The notes under the pieces were generated by a model that did no database searches, was not told the origin of the DNA, and was given only the letters and a program-made list of their open reading frames with translations. From positions 620,001 to 684,000 of the forward strand of contig NZ_RCHV01000002.1 in the NCBI RefSeq assembly GCF_003665095.1: 64,000 nt of DNA, written 5' to 3'. The stretch comes from Streptomyces sp. Z26 (GTDB lineage: Bacteria; Actinomycetota; Actinomycetes; Streptomycetales; Streptomycetaceae). The position numbers were made by a program, and so were the translations under genes. The first letter of the stretch is position 1. Each line of letters begins with the position of its first letter. Of this stretch, positions 8,378 through 18,000 are shown piece by piece.

Positions 8378-8527
8378 CCCCGCACGCCTGTCCCCACACG
8401 AGAGAGTCCGAGCCGTCCTGCCCTGCGCCGTATTCCCGCCCCCGACCAGCCTGTTGCCGCACCTTCTCCGTATGAGAGCCTCAGGGGCGTTCGACTCGCA
8501 GCCACACCTCGACAACAAGGAGTGACA

Positions 8528-8944
8528 ATGGCCCACGGGGGACATCGGTGGCGGCTCACAGTGCCGACCGACGACGACTCGCTGAGGCAGGAGCGGCTGA
8601 CCTGGAACCTGCATGACAGGTTGCGGGAGGCCGAGGGTGTCTCCGTCACGTTCGCCGATGAAGACCGACCCTCGAGTCCCGGACACAAGGGCGGAGGCGT
8701 CGGAGAGGTCGCGCTCTGGGCCGCTACGACCGCCGCTGTCGCCCGCCCGGCGTCGCAGGTCCTGATCACTCTGATCACCGAGTGGTGCGCCAAGGAGCGC
8801 CACCGCCAGGTCGAGGTCACCGTCGAGAACGCCTCCGTCACGATCACCGGCCGACCTGACGAGGCCCAGGAGCGGATGGTCCGGGAGTTCCTGGACCGGG
8901 TGGAGGGCGACGAGAACGGCCAGTCGGGGGCAGACCCCGAGTGA
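8528..8944 (+). CDS. Effector-associated constant component EACC1
   Basis: A 138-residue protein. It has the EACC1 layout: a short beta-rich start (WRLTVPTDDD), a middle helical stretch with small residues (GEVALWAATTAAVARPASQVLITLITEWC) and a C-terminal VEVTVENASVTITGRPDEAQERMVREFL. EACC1 was defined by comparative genomics (Aravind group) as a constant partner of variable effector/NTPase conflict modules in actinobacteria and similar bacteria. AAGGAG lies 5 nt before ATG 8528. The stop overlaps the GTG of the caspase-helicase gene (GTGA), so the two proteins should be made together. Its molecular role is unknown; it is thought to link sensor and effector. Confidence 0.85.
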   Translation: MAHGGHRWRLTVPTDDDSLRQERLTWNLHDRLREAEGVSVTFADEDRPSSPGHKGGGVGEVALWAATTAAVARPASQVLITLITEWCAKERHRQVEVTVENASVTITGRPDEAQERMVREFLDRVEGDENGQSGADPE

Positions 8945-11900
8945 CCCGGCTGACCAAACGCTGTGCTCTGCTGATCGGCACCGAGCACTACGACGACGGC
9001 GGTTTCCATCCGCTGCCCTGCACACGGGCGGACGTGTGGGGCATGCGTCAGGTCTTGCAGCACCGCAGCATCGGCGGCTTCGGCCTCATTCAGACCGAGA
9101 CCGATCTGACAGCGGACGACATGCAGCAGGCCATCAGCGAGTTCCTGTCGGATCGCAAGCCGGACGAACTGGCACTGGTGTACATATCCGGGCACGGCAA
9201 ACGGGACGACGGCGAGTTCCGCTTCGTGGCCAAGGACACCGAGTACGCCAGGACCGCGGAGACGGGCGTAAGCGCCGGCTACGTCAATGAGCGGCTGGAG
9301 GAGTGCGTCGCTCCTCAGAAGATCGTGATGATCGACTGCTGTCGCAGCGGTGGTTTCGCCATCGGACTGCGTACCTCACACCGCAATACCTCCGAACCGA
9401 TCGCGAAGTCCGGCGAGTCGGCCCCACTGACCAGCAGGGGAGTCTACGTACTGTCCTCCTCCCGGGCGGGCGAGCTCTCATTCGGCGGCACGGTCACGGA
9501 GACGGAGGTGCAACCGTCCGTCTTCACGACCGAGGTCATCGAGGCCCTGCGTACAGGGAAGGTCAGCAAGGACAGCGGCGGCAGCGTGACCGTGTCCGAC
9601 CTCTTCCACTACGTCAACCGACGCATGCGCGCCCAGGGCGCCAACCAGATCCCCGTGCACTCCGCGCTCGGCGTGGACGACCGCATCGTGATCGCGGACT
9701 CGCCGCTGGGCAGCGCTCCGGTGCTCGTCCCGGTGAGCGGACGCCCCGCGCCGCCGCGAACCACGGGCCCCGCGCCCGCCGCGACCCCCAAGTCGGGCGA
9801 CTCGCAACCGACATGGACCGACCTCCTCGACTACTACCGCGACTGCGTCCTCTCCGACGACACCGAGACGCCGCTGCTGGAGGTACGCGTCGACAGTCCT
9901 TCGTACGCGTGCCTGTCCGGAGCGGAAAGGTTGCTCACCGGCGAGGTGGAGGACGACGGGTGCGTGGCTGTTCCCCCGGAAGCGGACTCTCTCGTTCAAT
10001 CAGCCACTGCTCAGAACGCCGAACTCTGGGCGGGTTACCCGGCCGTCGTCCTGACCGGGCCACGCGGTCGACGCCCGTGGCGGCATCCCCGGTTCGCGCC
10101 GCTGCTGATCCGCCGGGTCGAGATCGTACGGGAGGACGGCGCGGCACGGCTCAAACCGTACGGGCCGGTGCAGCCGCATCCGCAGTTGGCCAGGGACTGG
10201 TTGGGTGACGAGGAGGCCGCACAACTCGCGGAGACCTACCAGCCCACCTGGCACCGCGGGCAGCACGAACGTATGGCAGTCGACGTGGGCAACCTCCTCA
10301 CCCAGGAGTTCGAGCTGCCCTGCGTGCAGGAACTCCGGCCAGACGAACTCGCCGGCCCCATCGACATCCATACACCGGGCCATGGCGCGCGGAACACGGC
10401 GGTGCTCTTCACCGCCCTACCCGAGACCGCCTTCACCAAGCAGTTACTCAAGGACTTCGCGGACATCGCGAAGATGACCGAACGGATACCGGAGACAGCA
10501 CTCGCCGCCCTAGCGCCGGACGCGTCGGAACGCGGCCACGCGCATGCTTTGGCAGACCCCGCACCCGGCTCTGTGGTCACCCCGCTGTCCTGCAACGAAG
10601 CGCAGGCCGAGGTCCTGCGTTCCGCGCTGACGCGCCGCCTGACCGTGGCCACCGGTCCGCCCGGCACCGGCAAGAGCCAACTGGTCGCCAATCTCGTGGC
10701 CAGTGCAGTCGCCGCCGGCCAGACCGTGCTCGTGGCCTCCACCAACAACGATGCCGTGGACGAGGTCTGGCGACGATGCGAGAGTCTGGTCCCCGGTAGC
10801 GTGGTGCGCACCGGCTCGTCGAATTACGCCGAGCAGGAAGCGGGCGCCCTGCACACCCTGCGCACAATGTCGGCGGCGGCCTCCAACGTGACCACGGCGG
10901 CCATGGACCTCGGCATCGCGTCCGACCGGCTGGCCCGCGTACGCGTGGATCACGCCAGGGCTGCCGGGACGGAGCGGGCACTGCGCGAGGCGGGTGCGGC
11001 ACGAGAACAGAGCGCCGAACAGCTGGGGCAGTCCGTCGCAGGACTCCTGGACCTGCTGGACAGCGCCACCCGACGCGGCCGCCTCCGGCGACCCGCTAAG
11101 CCCGGCCGCCTCGCAGGCACAGCACGCAAGCTCGCCCACAGACATTTTCTCGGGCAGTGGTCGCGCAACCGCTTCCTCCGACGGACCGGCCTCGGCGCCT
11201 ACGAGGGCGACACGGTCGACGGCTGTCTCGCACTCGCGGAATTCCTGGCCGCGCGGGAGACCTGGGACCGCCTGCACCCGCAGGCGGCGGGCGTGGACGA
11301 CGTCGTACTGACCACGGCGCTCCGCGACGCGGAGAGCGCGGTGCGGAGTGCGTCGGGTCGGCTCCTGGACAGCTCGGTACGCACCCACGCACGCAACGGT
11401 CGTCAGCGCATCCTCGCCCTGCTGCGTGCCCGGGACGACGGCCGGACCAGCGACTGGTCAGCGCTCCGCGACGTCCTCGGGAGAGCCCACGGACGGAAGG
11501 AGGCTCCCGCAGTGGCGGGCTGGGCCGTGACGAGCCTGTCCGCACGGCGCTTTCCCCGAGATCCCGCGCTCTTCGACCTCGTCGTGATCGACGAGGCGAG
11601 CCAGTGCGCCATACCGCACGTCGTGCCCCTGCTGTTTCGGGCAAGGCGCGCGCTGGTCATCGGCGACGCCATGCAGTTGACGCACATCGTCAAGACCGGT
11701 CCGGAGCATGAGGCACTCATTCGGCGGCGCACCGGGTTGCGAGCGGACTGGTTGGAGAAGCACCGTCTCGCCTACCGGCGGCACTCCGCCTTCCACGCGG
11801 CCGAACGATCCGCCGGAGGGACGCTCCTGCTCGACGAACACTTCCGCTGCCATCCTGACATCGCGGCCGTCTCCAACGAGCTCTTCTACGACGGCGAACT

Positions 11901-12714
11901 GACCGTACTCACGGACACCCGCGTACGGCCTTCTCTGAACCGCCCCGCCCTCATCTGGTCCCACGTCCCGGGTAAGGCCGGTCGACCCCGGCACGGCAGT
12001 TCCTGGGTGAACGACGACGAGATCCGGAAGGTGAACGCCAGTGTGCGCTACCTGCTGGAGCAGTTGCCCGACGAGGCGACCATCGGCATCGTCACGCCCT
12101 TCAAAGCGCAGGCGGACGCGCTCCGCGAGCAGTTGGGCCACTACGACCAGGAACGTCTGCGCGTCGGCACCGTGCACACCTTTCAGGGTGGCGAGCGCGA
12201 CGTCATGGTGTTCTCGTTGGTCGCGGCGGACGGGATGCACCCGGGGGCGGTCAGCTGGGTGTCCCGGCAGGTCAATCTCTGGAACGTCGCCATCACCCGG
12301 GCTCGTACCCACCTCATCGTGGTGGGCGACCGTGAGCGGTGGAGTCGGCAGGAGGGGACGGCCTCCGCACTGCTGGAAGCCGCGACGGCAGGTGCTCCCC
12401 GTTCCGGTGCGGCCGACGGCGACGAGCTGACCAAGCGTCTCTACCAGCGCTTGGCGGGCGACCCGTCAACGACCGTCGTGCTCGGGGAAAATGTGGCCGG
12501 ACACCCGGTGGATGCCCTACTCAAGGACGCTGACGGCGCCGCGCGCGGCGCCGTGCTGCTCGACCATGGGGTGGGGGAGCACGGGGACGCGGCCCGTCAC
12601 CTGCGGCTGATGCTGCATCGGAGAACGCTCCTGGACGACGGCCCGCGGGGACTCGCAGCCACGCGCTGTCCGGCCTGGAGGCTGTACGACACCGGGCCGG
12701 CTGACGATCTGTGA
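8941..12714 (+). CDS. EACC1-associated caspase fused to superfamily 1 helicase
   Basis: A 1257-residue multidomain protein. Residues about 5-265 form a caspase-like (C14) peptidase with catalytic His85 in YISGHGKRD and Cys134 in IDCCRSGG. A linker of about 300 residues follows. Residues about 550-1140 are an Upf1/Dna2-type SF1 helicase: Walker A GPPGTGKS at 572-579, motif II DEASQC at 884-889, GDAMQL, then HTFQGGERDVMVFSL and WNVAITRARTHLIVVGD. The last about 80 residues (VLLDHGVGEHGDAARHLR ... PAWRLYD) look like a small nuclease-fold tail. Likely the helicase senses foreign or damaged nucleic acid and unleashes the protease. A TTA codon (codon 502, 10444-10446) suggests bldA-dependent translation. 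Codon use is less biased than in the flanks. Confidence 0.85.
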   Translation: MTRLTKRCALLIGTEHYDDGGFHPLPCTRADVWGMRQVLQHRSIGGFGLIQTETDLTADDMQQAISEFLSDRKPDELALVYISGHGKRDDGEFRFVAKDTEYARTAETGVSAGYVNERLEECVAPQKIVMIDCCRSGGFAIGLRTSHRNTSEPIAKSGESAPLTSRGVYVLSSSRAGELSFGGTVTETEVQPSVFTTEVIEALRTGKVSKDSGGSVTVSDLFHYVNRRMRAQGANQIPVHSALGVDDRIVIADSPLGSAPVLVPVSGRPAPPRTTGPAPAATPKSGDSQPTWTDLLDYYRDCVLSDDTETPLLEVRVDSPSYACLSGAERLLTGEVEDDGCVAVPPEADSLVQSATAQNAELWAGYPAVVLTGPRGRRPWRHPRFAPLLIRRVEIVREDGAARLKPYGPVQPHPQLARDWLGDEEAAQLAETYQPTWHRGQHERMAVDVGNLLTQEFELPCVQELRPDELAGPIDIHTPGHGARNTAVLFTALPETAFTKQLLKDFADIAKMTERIPETALAALAPDASERGHAHALADPAPGSVVTPLSCNEAQAEVLRSALTRRLTVATGPPGTGKSQLVANLVASAVAAGQTVLVASTNNDAVDEVWRRCESLVPGSVVRTGSSNYAEQEAGALHTLRTMSAAASNVTTAAMDLGIASDRLARVRVDHARAAGTERALREAGAAREQSAEQLGQSVAGLLDLLDSATRRGRLRRPAKPGRLAGTARKLAHRHFLGQWSRNRFLRRTGLGAYEGDTVDGCLALAEFLAARETWDRLHPQAAGVDDVVLTTALRDAESAVRSASGRLLDSSVRTHARNGRQRILALLRARDDGRTSDWSALRDVLGRAHGRKEAPAVAGWAVTSLSARRFPRDPALFDLVVIDEASQCAIPHVVPLLFRARRALVIGDAMQLTHIVKTGPEHEALIRRRTGLRADWLEKHRLAYRRHSAFHAAERSAGGTLLLDEHFRCHPDIAAVSNELFYDGELTVLTDTRVRPSLNRPALIWSHVPGKAGRPRHGSSWVNDDEIRKVNASVRYLLEQLPDEATIGIVTPFKAQADALREQLGHYDQERLRVGTVHTFQGGERDVMVFSLVAADGMHPGAVSWVSRQVNLWNVAITRARTHLIVVGDRERWSRQEGTASALLEAATAGAPRSGAADGDELTKRLYQRLAGDPSTTVVLGENVAGHPVDALLKDADGAARGAVLLDHGVGEHGDAARHLRLMLHRRTLLDDGPRGLAATRCPAWRLYDTGPADDL

Positions 12715-12792
12715 GCCGCATGCTGGACCCCCGTCCCCGGTCCCCCGGGCCCGGTTCCGGGGCCGCGCCCGGCGGGGATACGGTCGGTGGTC

Positions 12793-13686
12793 ATGGACTG
12801 GCTCGAACGTGCCGCGCGGTTGAAGCAGTGGACCCGGGGCGGCGTACGCGCGCCGCACAAGCCGCTGTTGCTGCTCTACGCCCTCGGCCGGTACCAGCGG
12901 GACGCGGAGGGCGAGCTGCGCTACAGCGCGGTGGAGGGGGAGCTTCAGCGGCTGCTCGACGAGTACGGGCCGCCGCACCGTACGACGCCCGCGTACCCCT
13001 TCCACCACCTCGTCAGCGACGGCGTGTGGGAGGTGCGCAGCGACCGTGGCCCCGGGAGCCCGGGGACGGGCCTCCGCGACCTGCGGGAGTCCGGGGCGAC
13101 CGGTCGGCTGGCGCCGGATCTGCGGGACGCGTTGCGGCGCGAGCCGGAGTTGCTGCCGCGGATGGCGCGGTCGCTGCTCGACCTGCACTTCCCGCCGTCG
13201 TGCCACGGCGAGTTGTGCGAGGTCGTCGGCCTGGACCTCGACCCGGTGGAGTACGTGGCGCTGTCCCCCGCCCAGCGGCAGCGGGATCGGCGGATGCGGG
13301 ACCTGGTGCTGGCCGCGTACGCGTACCGGTGCGCGTTCTGCGGCTACGACGGCCGCCTCGACACGGTGCCGGTCGGGCTGGAGGCGGCGCACGTGCGGTG
13401 GTGGGCCCTCGACGGGCCGGACGAGGTGGAGAACGGGCTGTGCCTGTGCTCCCTCCACCACAAGCTGTTCGACAAGGGCGTCCTCGGCCTCGACGACGAC
13501 CTGCGGGTGCTCGTGTCGCAGCGTTTCGCCGGGCGGGGCGCCGCCGCCCGCGACCAGGTGGAGGCGCTGGCCGGACGGCCGGTCCTCGGTCCCGTGCCGG
13601 GCGCGCTGCCCGTCGCGGCGGAGTACCGCGCGTGGCACGCCGTACAGGTCTTCCGTGGCGCGGCGCGCGCCACCGCACCGGCCTGA
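12793..13686 (+). CDS. Phosphorothioate-DNA-binding HNH restriction endonuclease (type IV, ScoMcrA-like)
   Basis: A 297-residue protein. The N-terminal part resembles the sulfur-binding domain of ScoMcrA-type enzymes: RAPHKPLLLLYALGRYQ near 16-32 and YPFHHLVSDGVWEV near 70-85. The C-terminal part is an HNH nuclease: CAFCGY zinc knuckle, LEAAHVRWWALDGPD, then NGLCLCSLHHKLFDKGVL. Family role: cleavage of DNA bearing phosphorothioate (Dnd) modification, that is, type IV restriction. I start at ATG 12793; a GTG 6 nt upstream is possible. It follows the caspase-helicase gene by about 80 nt on the same strand and precedes another EACC1 gene, so it is part of the same defence island. No dnd genes are present here. 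Confidence 0.82.
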   Translation: MDWLERAARLKQWTRGGVRAPHKPLLLLYALGRYQRDAEGELRYSAVEGELQRLLDEYGPPHRTTPAYPFHHLVSDGVWEVRSDRGPGSPGTGLRDLRESGATGRLAPDLRDALRREPELLPRMARSLLDLHFPPSCHGELCEVVGLDLDPVEYVALSPAQRQRDRRMRDLVLAAYAYRCAFCGYDGRLDTVPVGLEAAHVRWWALDGPDEVENGLCLCSLHHKLFDKGVLGLDDDLRVLVSQRFAGRGAAARDQVEALAGRPVLGPVPGALPVAAEYRAWHAVQVFRGAARATAPA

Positions 13687-13788
13687 CCGGCGGCACCCGC
13701 CCGCGGCCCCCGTGACGCGCCGCTCGGTGGCGGACGCGCGTGTCCGGCTCCCCGTGTCGCGGGCGGCCGGTGACTACCGTGGTGCGGC

Positions 13789-14235
13789 ATGGAAGGTGAG
13801 CACGAGGTCGAGCCCGTCCGTATCCGTATCGAGCTGTCCGGGCCCGGGGACGTGGGCGAGGACACCCGCGACCTCTGCGCGTGGCTGCGCCGGACGCTCA
13901 ACTCCCGCGAGCACGCGAGCGTACGGCTCCTGCCGGACCCGACCGGCGGGGCCGATCCGACCGACGGGGCCGCGGCGGACGCCCGTACGGAGGCGGACGG
14001 GGCGGCGTACGGGCCGGTGGAGGGCATCGACCTGGCGCTGGGCCACGGTTTCGCCGCCCTCAACCTCGCCATGTCGTACGCGTCCTGGCGCGCCGCCCGG
14101 CCCACCTCCCCCGCCGTGACGCTGACCGGCCGCCACGGGTCCGTCACCGTGCACGACGGTTCGGCCGAGGACATCCGCCGGATCGTCACCGCGCTGGAGG
14201 GGAACGCTGCCACCGGAGGCGGCCACCGCCCCTGA
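13789..14235 (+). CDS. Second EACC1 protein
   Basis: A 148-residue protein with the EACC1 plan: VRIRIELSGPGDVGEDTRDLC at the start, a loop rich in Asp/Ala/Gly, ALGHGFAALNLAMSYASWR in the middle and a C-terminal VTLTGRHGSVTVHDGSAEDI strand-turn-helix. It is clearly different in sequence from the EACC1 at 8528. ATG 13789 lies about 100 nt after the HNH nuclease stop. No protease or NTPase effector directly follows (a terminator does), so its partner could be the caspase-helicase or the nuclease, or it may be an orphan left by loss of an effector. The link is inferred from position only. Confidence 0.75.
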   Translation: MEGEHEVEPVRIRIELSGPGDVGEDTRDLCAWLRRTLNSREHASVRLLPDPTGGADPTDGAAADARTEADGAAYGPVEGIDLALGHGFAALNLAMSYASWRAARPTSPAVTLTGRHGSVTVHDGSAEDIRRIVTALEGNAATGGGHRP

Positions 14236-14282
14236 CGCCGGGCGGGGTCGCGTCCGCGTCACGTACGCCCCGCCCGTACGTC

Positions 14283-14320
14283 GGCCCCCGGCGTACGGGG
14301 AGACGTACGGGCCGGGGGCC
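14283..14320. terminator. Hairpin terminator between convergent EACC1 and DUF397 genes
   Basis: GGCCCCCGGC (14283-14292) pairs exactly with GCCGGGGGCC (14311-14320) around an 18-nt loop that is itself partly self-complementary. It sits between convergent genes, consistent with a shared terminator closing the conflict island. Confidence 0.6.
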
Positions 14321-14335
14321 GGGGAGGGGCGCGGC

Positions 14336-14569
14336 TCAGTCCGTGGTCGCGCGGCTGAAGAGACGCGGCGCCTCCTGCACGAACTCGCGGATCTCCTCCT
14401 CCGTGAACCGGAGCGCGGGCAGGTCGGGCCGCTTGCTGTCGCGCAGCGCCCAGCCGCCGCCGCTCAGCGCGGCCACCTCCACGCAGATCTCCGTCTGACT
14501 GGCGCACGGCCTGGCCCACGTGGCACCGCTCAGGTCCTCGCCGTACAGGTCTTCGTCCAGATCCCTCAT
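14336..14569 (-). CDS. DUF397 domain protein
   Basis: A 77-residue protein. The DUF397 core is visible: TWARPCASQTEICVEVAALS, then GWALRDSKRPDLPALRFTEEEI and a C-terminal REFVQEAPRLF. In Streptomyces such small proteins usually sit beside an XRE/DUF5753 regulator and modulate it. Here no regulator is adjacent, so it is a stand-alone copy. ATG at 14567-14569 has GGAGAGG about 7 nt upstream. It is convergent with the second EACC1 gene, and whether it belongs to the conflict island is unclear. Confidence 0.75.
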   Translation of the reverse strand: MRDLDEDLYGEDLSGATWARPCASQTEICVEVAALSGGGWALRDSKRPDLPALRFTEEEIREFVQEAPRLFSRATTD

Positions 14570-14989
14570 CGTCCTGCCTCTCCGTGTTTCTCCGCAGAGT
14601 CCCGGGCGTCCGGCTGGTCGTACCGCACATCCCGAAGCCGGTGCGCTCGCACGTGGCTCGTGCCCGGTCTGAGGAGATTCCCCGTGCATGGGTTCCCTCC
14701 CGAACACGAATTCCCCTTCTTCAGGGGGGAGTTGTGCGCGAAGTCACACAGACACCCCACAGATGGGGACGCGCGGAACCCCGTCCGCGCCTGTCCGGCA
14801 CGCCCGATTCCCCGCCGCTCCCCCGCGGCTCCCCCCGGGCGCGTCCGCGTGCGCGTGCGCCCCGTCCGGACAGACGGCGGACGGGCCGGAAAGGTTCACG
14901 CGCGCGGGCCCCGCGTCGTGCGGGTCAGGTGTCGCGTACGGGTCCGGCGTCGTACGGGCCCGGCCGCGTGGGCCGCGCGCACGCGTCCG
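14570..14989. other. Intergenic, no gene supported
   Basis: About 420 bp between the start of the DUF397 gene and the terminator of the large secreted protein gene. It must hold the DUF397 promoter. A relatively A/T-rich patch (14700-14760) is the likeliest place, but I see no clear -10/-35 pair. Open frames here lack ribosome sites and normal codon bias. Confidence 0.5.
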
Positions 14990-15033
14990 CCCCGGCGGCG
15001 TCCCGTCCGCGAGAGGACGGGACGCCGCCGGGG
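14990..15033 (-). terminator. Strong hairpin terminator after the secreted dehydrogenase-like gene
   Basis: A perfect 19-bp stem: CCCCGGCGGCGTCCCGTCC (14990-15008) pairs with GGACGGGACGCCGCCGGGG (15015-15033) around a 6-nt loop. It lies 38 bp beyond the stop codon of the minus-strand gene that ends at 15072. Confidence 0.8.
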
Positions 15034-15071
15034 CGGGGGTGGCGGGCGGTGCCGCCGGGGCAGGGTGAGGG

Positions 15072-18000
15072 TCAGGTCAGCGGCTCCACCCAGACGTCGC
15101 GGAAGCGCACCTTGTTGCCGTGGTCCTGGAGGCGGATGGCACCCGCCGCGGCCGACTCGGCGTCGCCGCCGCCGGTCGGGCCGTCCACGGCCACGTCGTC
15201 GTGGACGGTCTCGCCGTTCCAGACGACGGTCACCCGGGCGTCCTCGGTCTTGGTCCCGTCACCGTCGAAGCGGGCGGCGCGGAACGTCACGTCGTACGTC
15301 TGCCAGGTCTCCGGCGCCGTCGCCGCGTTGTGGTCGGCGGCCTTCTTCTGGTAGAGCGCCGCGGCCTCGTCGTCGGCGAGCTGCTCCTTGCCGTACGAGT
15401 CGAGGATCTGCAACTCGTAGCGGTCCTGGAGGTAGACGCCGCTGTTGCCGCGGTCCTGGCCGGTCACGTCGTCGGGCAGTTGCGGCACGCGGAACTCGAC
15501 GTGCAGCGTGAAGTCCTCGAAGTGCCGCTTCGTGCGCAGGTCCCCGCAGCACACCTCCATGGACTTCTCGGCGCTGTGCGGCCATTCGGCGCTCCGGCCG
15601 TCGGTGTGCTGCCACGCGTCGGAGACACTGCCGCCGGAGAACAGGTCGATCCGGGCGCCCGGTGTGCGCACCTCGACGGCGTCGAGGTTGACGTGGCCGC
15701 TGTCCCCCTCCCCCACGGCGTACGTGAGGGTGTTGCGGCCCGCCTTCAGGTCGAGGCGTTCCGTCTTCGTCGACCAGCGGTTCCAGCCGCCGGTGTCCAC
15801 GAGCGAAGTCTGCTTCGCGGGGCCGCCGTTGACGCTGACGCCGACGGTCTTGGTGCCGGTGAACGGATCGGGGCCGTTGGCGTAGCGCAGGCCCACGTCG
15901 TACGCGCCCGCCTTGTCGACCTCGACGTCCAGGGTGGCGGTGGCGCCCTTCTCGCCGAAGCCGTCGACGAAGCCGCCGCCGGTGTAGCCCGCGTGCTCGG
16001 TGTCGATGCCCGCGCCGCCGGAGAGGCGGGCGGACTCGGCGTCGTACGAGGTGACCGGCTCCTCGCCGCCGCCGGGCTTGGCGTTGAGCGTGTACCACGC
16101 CTCGGTGGACCACAGTTCCTCGCCGCCGTCGGCGGAGAACGGCCGCGGCGACCGTACGTGCACGACGCGATCCGTCTTGAGGCCCGGGATGGTGAGCGTC
16201 ACCTTGCGGCGGTCCTCGGAGAGTTCCGCCGAACTGACGGGCAGGGACTCCTCGTCGACCTTCGGGCCGCCGTAGTCGGGCGTCGGTACGTACCGCCACT
16301 GCTCCACGGAGTAGGCGCCGTCGGCCAGTCGGGCGGCGGTCTCCTCCGACAGGGGCTTGGTGTAGGTGAGTTCGAAGCCGTCGGCGGTGGCGCGCATCTT
16401 CTCGATGTCGAAGGCCGTCCTGCCGTTGGGCGTGAGCTTCTGGAGGCCGAAGCGGAGCTTGCCCGCCTGCCCCCAGTTGCCGTCGGCGCCGAGGCCGCCC
16501 GCGTAGATCGCCCCGTCGGGGCCGGTGCTGATGCGGGTGATGCCCGCCTCCAGGCCCTGCGTGTGGCGGAAGACCGCGCCCTGGTACTCGCCGTCGACCT
16601 TCTCCAGGTCGGCGCGCTGGAGGCCGCCGTACGTGACGTCGCCGAAGACCATCTGCCCGGCGAACGGGCCGTCCTTCAACTGCATCGGCGTGCTCGGCGA
16701 GTTGGCGATCTCGTTCTGCGGCAGCCACAGCACCGGCTTGGTGACGGGCTGGTCGTCGAACGGGCCGTGCGGGTTGGTGTAGTGGTTGAAGAAGCGGTCC
16801 TGCTTGACGTGCACCAGCTTGGACGCCGGGAGCCAGCCGCCCTGGTTGTCGTTGACGAAGAGGTCGCCCTCGGGGCCGCGGCCGATGCCGTTCGGTGTAC
16901 GGAGGCCGCCCGCGAGGTACGTGACCTCGCCGCTGTCCTTGTCGACCTTGACGGTGGTGCCGCGGTCGGCGGCGGGCTGCGGATCCGTGGTGGCGCCGCC
17001 GTAGTTGATGGCGACGGACAGGTTCAGGTAGAAGGCGCCGTCGGCGTAGTCGAGGCCGAAGGCGAACTCGTGGAAGTTGCCGCTGTACGGCCACTCCGCG
17101 ACCTTGCGCTTCTCGTCGACGGTGTCGTCGCCGTTCGTGTCGGTCAACTCGGTGAGCTGGTGCTTCTCCGAGACGTACAGCTTGCCGTCCACGTACTTGA
17201 CGCCCATCGGCTCCCGGAGGCCGTCCGCGACCTTCTTGTACGTGACCTTGTCGGGGCCGGTGTCGCCGGTGACGTTGTCGAGGAGGTACACCTCTCCCCG
17301 CGTCTGCTCGCTGCCGCCCCAGGTGGTGATCGCGAGCCGGTCGTCGGGCAGCCAGTCCATCGCGGACACCTGCGGTTCGAAGCCCTCGGGGCGCAGGTCG
17401 GTGAGGGTGTAGCCGGGGTTCACGTCGGTGAGGGGCAGGCCGTCGCCGGGCGAGTCGGACGTACCCTCGCACTCCTTGCGGCCGGGCGCGGTGACCCGTA
17501 CGACTCCGGCGTCGGTGCTGAGCACGGACTCCGGCACGGTGACGAAGCCGTCGGCGCCGGGCGGCTTCCACTGGAGGGTGACCTGCTGCTCGCCGCCCGC
17601 GTCGAAGTGCTCGACGCGCAGCGAGCGGTAACCGGCGTCGAGGGTGATCTCCCCGTCCTTGGGTTCGGCGCCGTGCAGGCCGTCGTGGTCGATGACCTGT
17701 TGGCCGCCGACGGTGAGGCGGGAGCCGTCGTCGCTGATGAGGCGGAAGGCGTAGGTGCCGCTCTCGGGGACGTTCAGGTTGCCGGTGATCTCCGAGACGA
17801 AGTTGTCGCTGAAGCCGAAGCCGTCGGTGGAGGTCCAGTCGGCGGTCGGGATGAGCTTGTCGACGTTCGGGGTCTGGGCGGGCTTCAGTGCGCACAGTTC
17901 ACTGAGCGGGGTCTGGACGTCGAACACCCGGAGGGTGACTCCGGGTTCCTGCGGGGGCAGATCCGCGAACGGGCGCGGGTCTTCGGTGTCCTCGGCGGCG

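Noticed and set aside
8941..12714. Mobile element origin with inverted repeats around the conflict island
   Set aside because: Despite the island-like content I found no integrase, transposase, direct repeat or tRNA end at its borders.
14570..14989. Small genes suggested by long open frames
   Set aside because: All lack ribosome sites and the expected G/C third-position pattern; they are shadows typical of GC-rich DNA.
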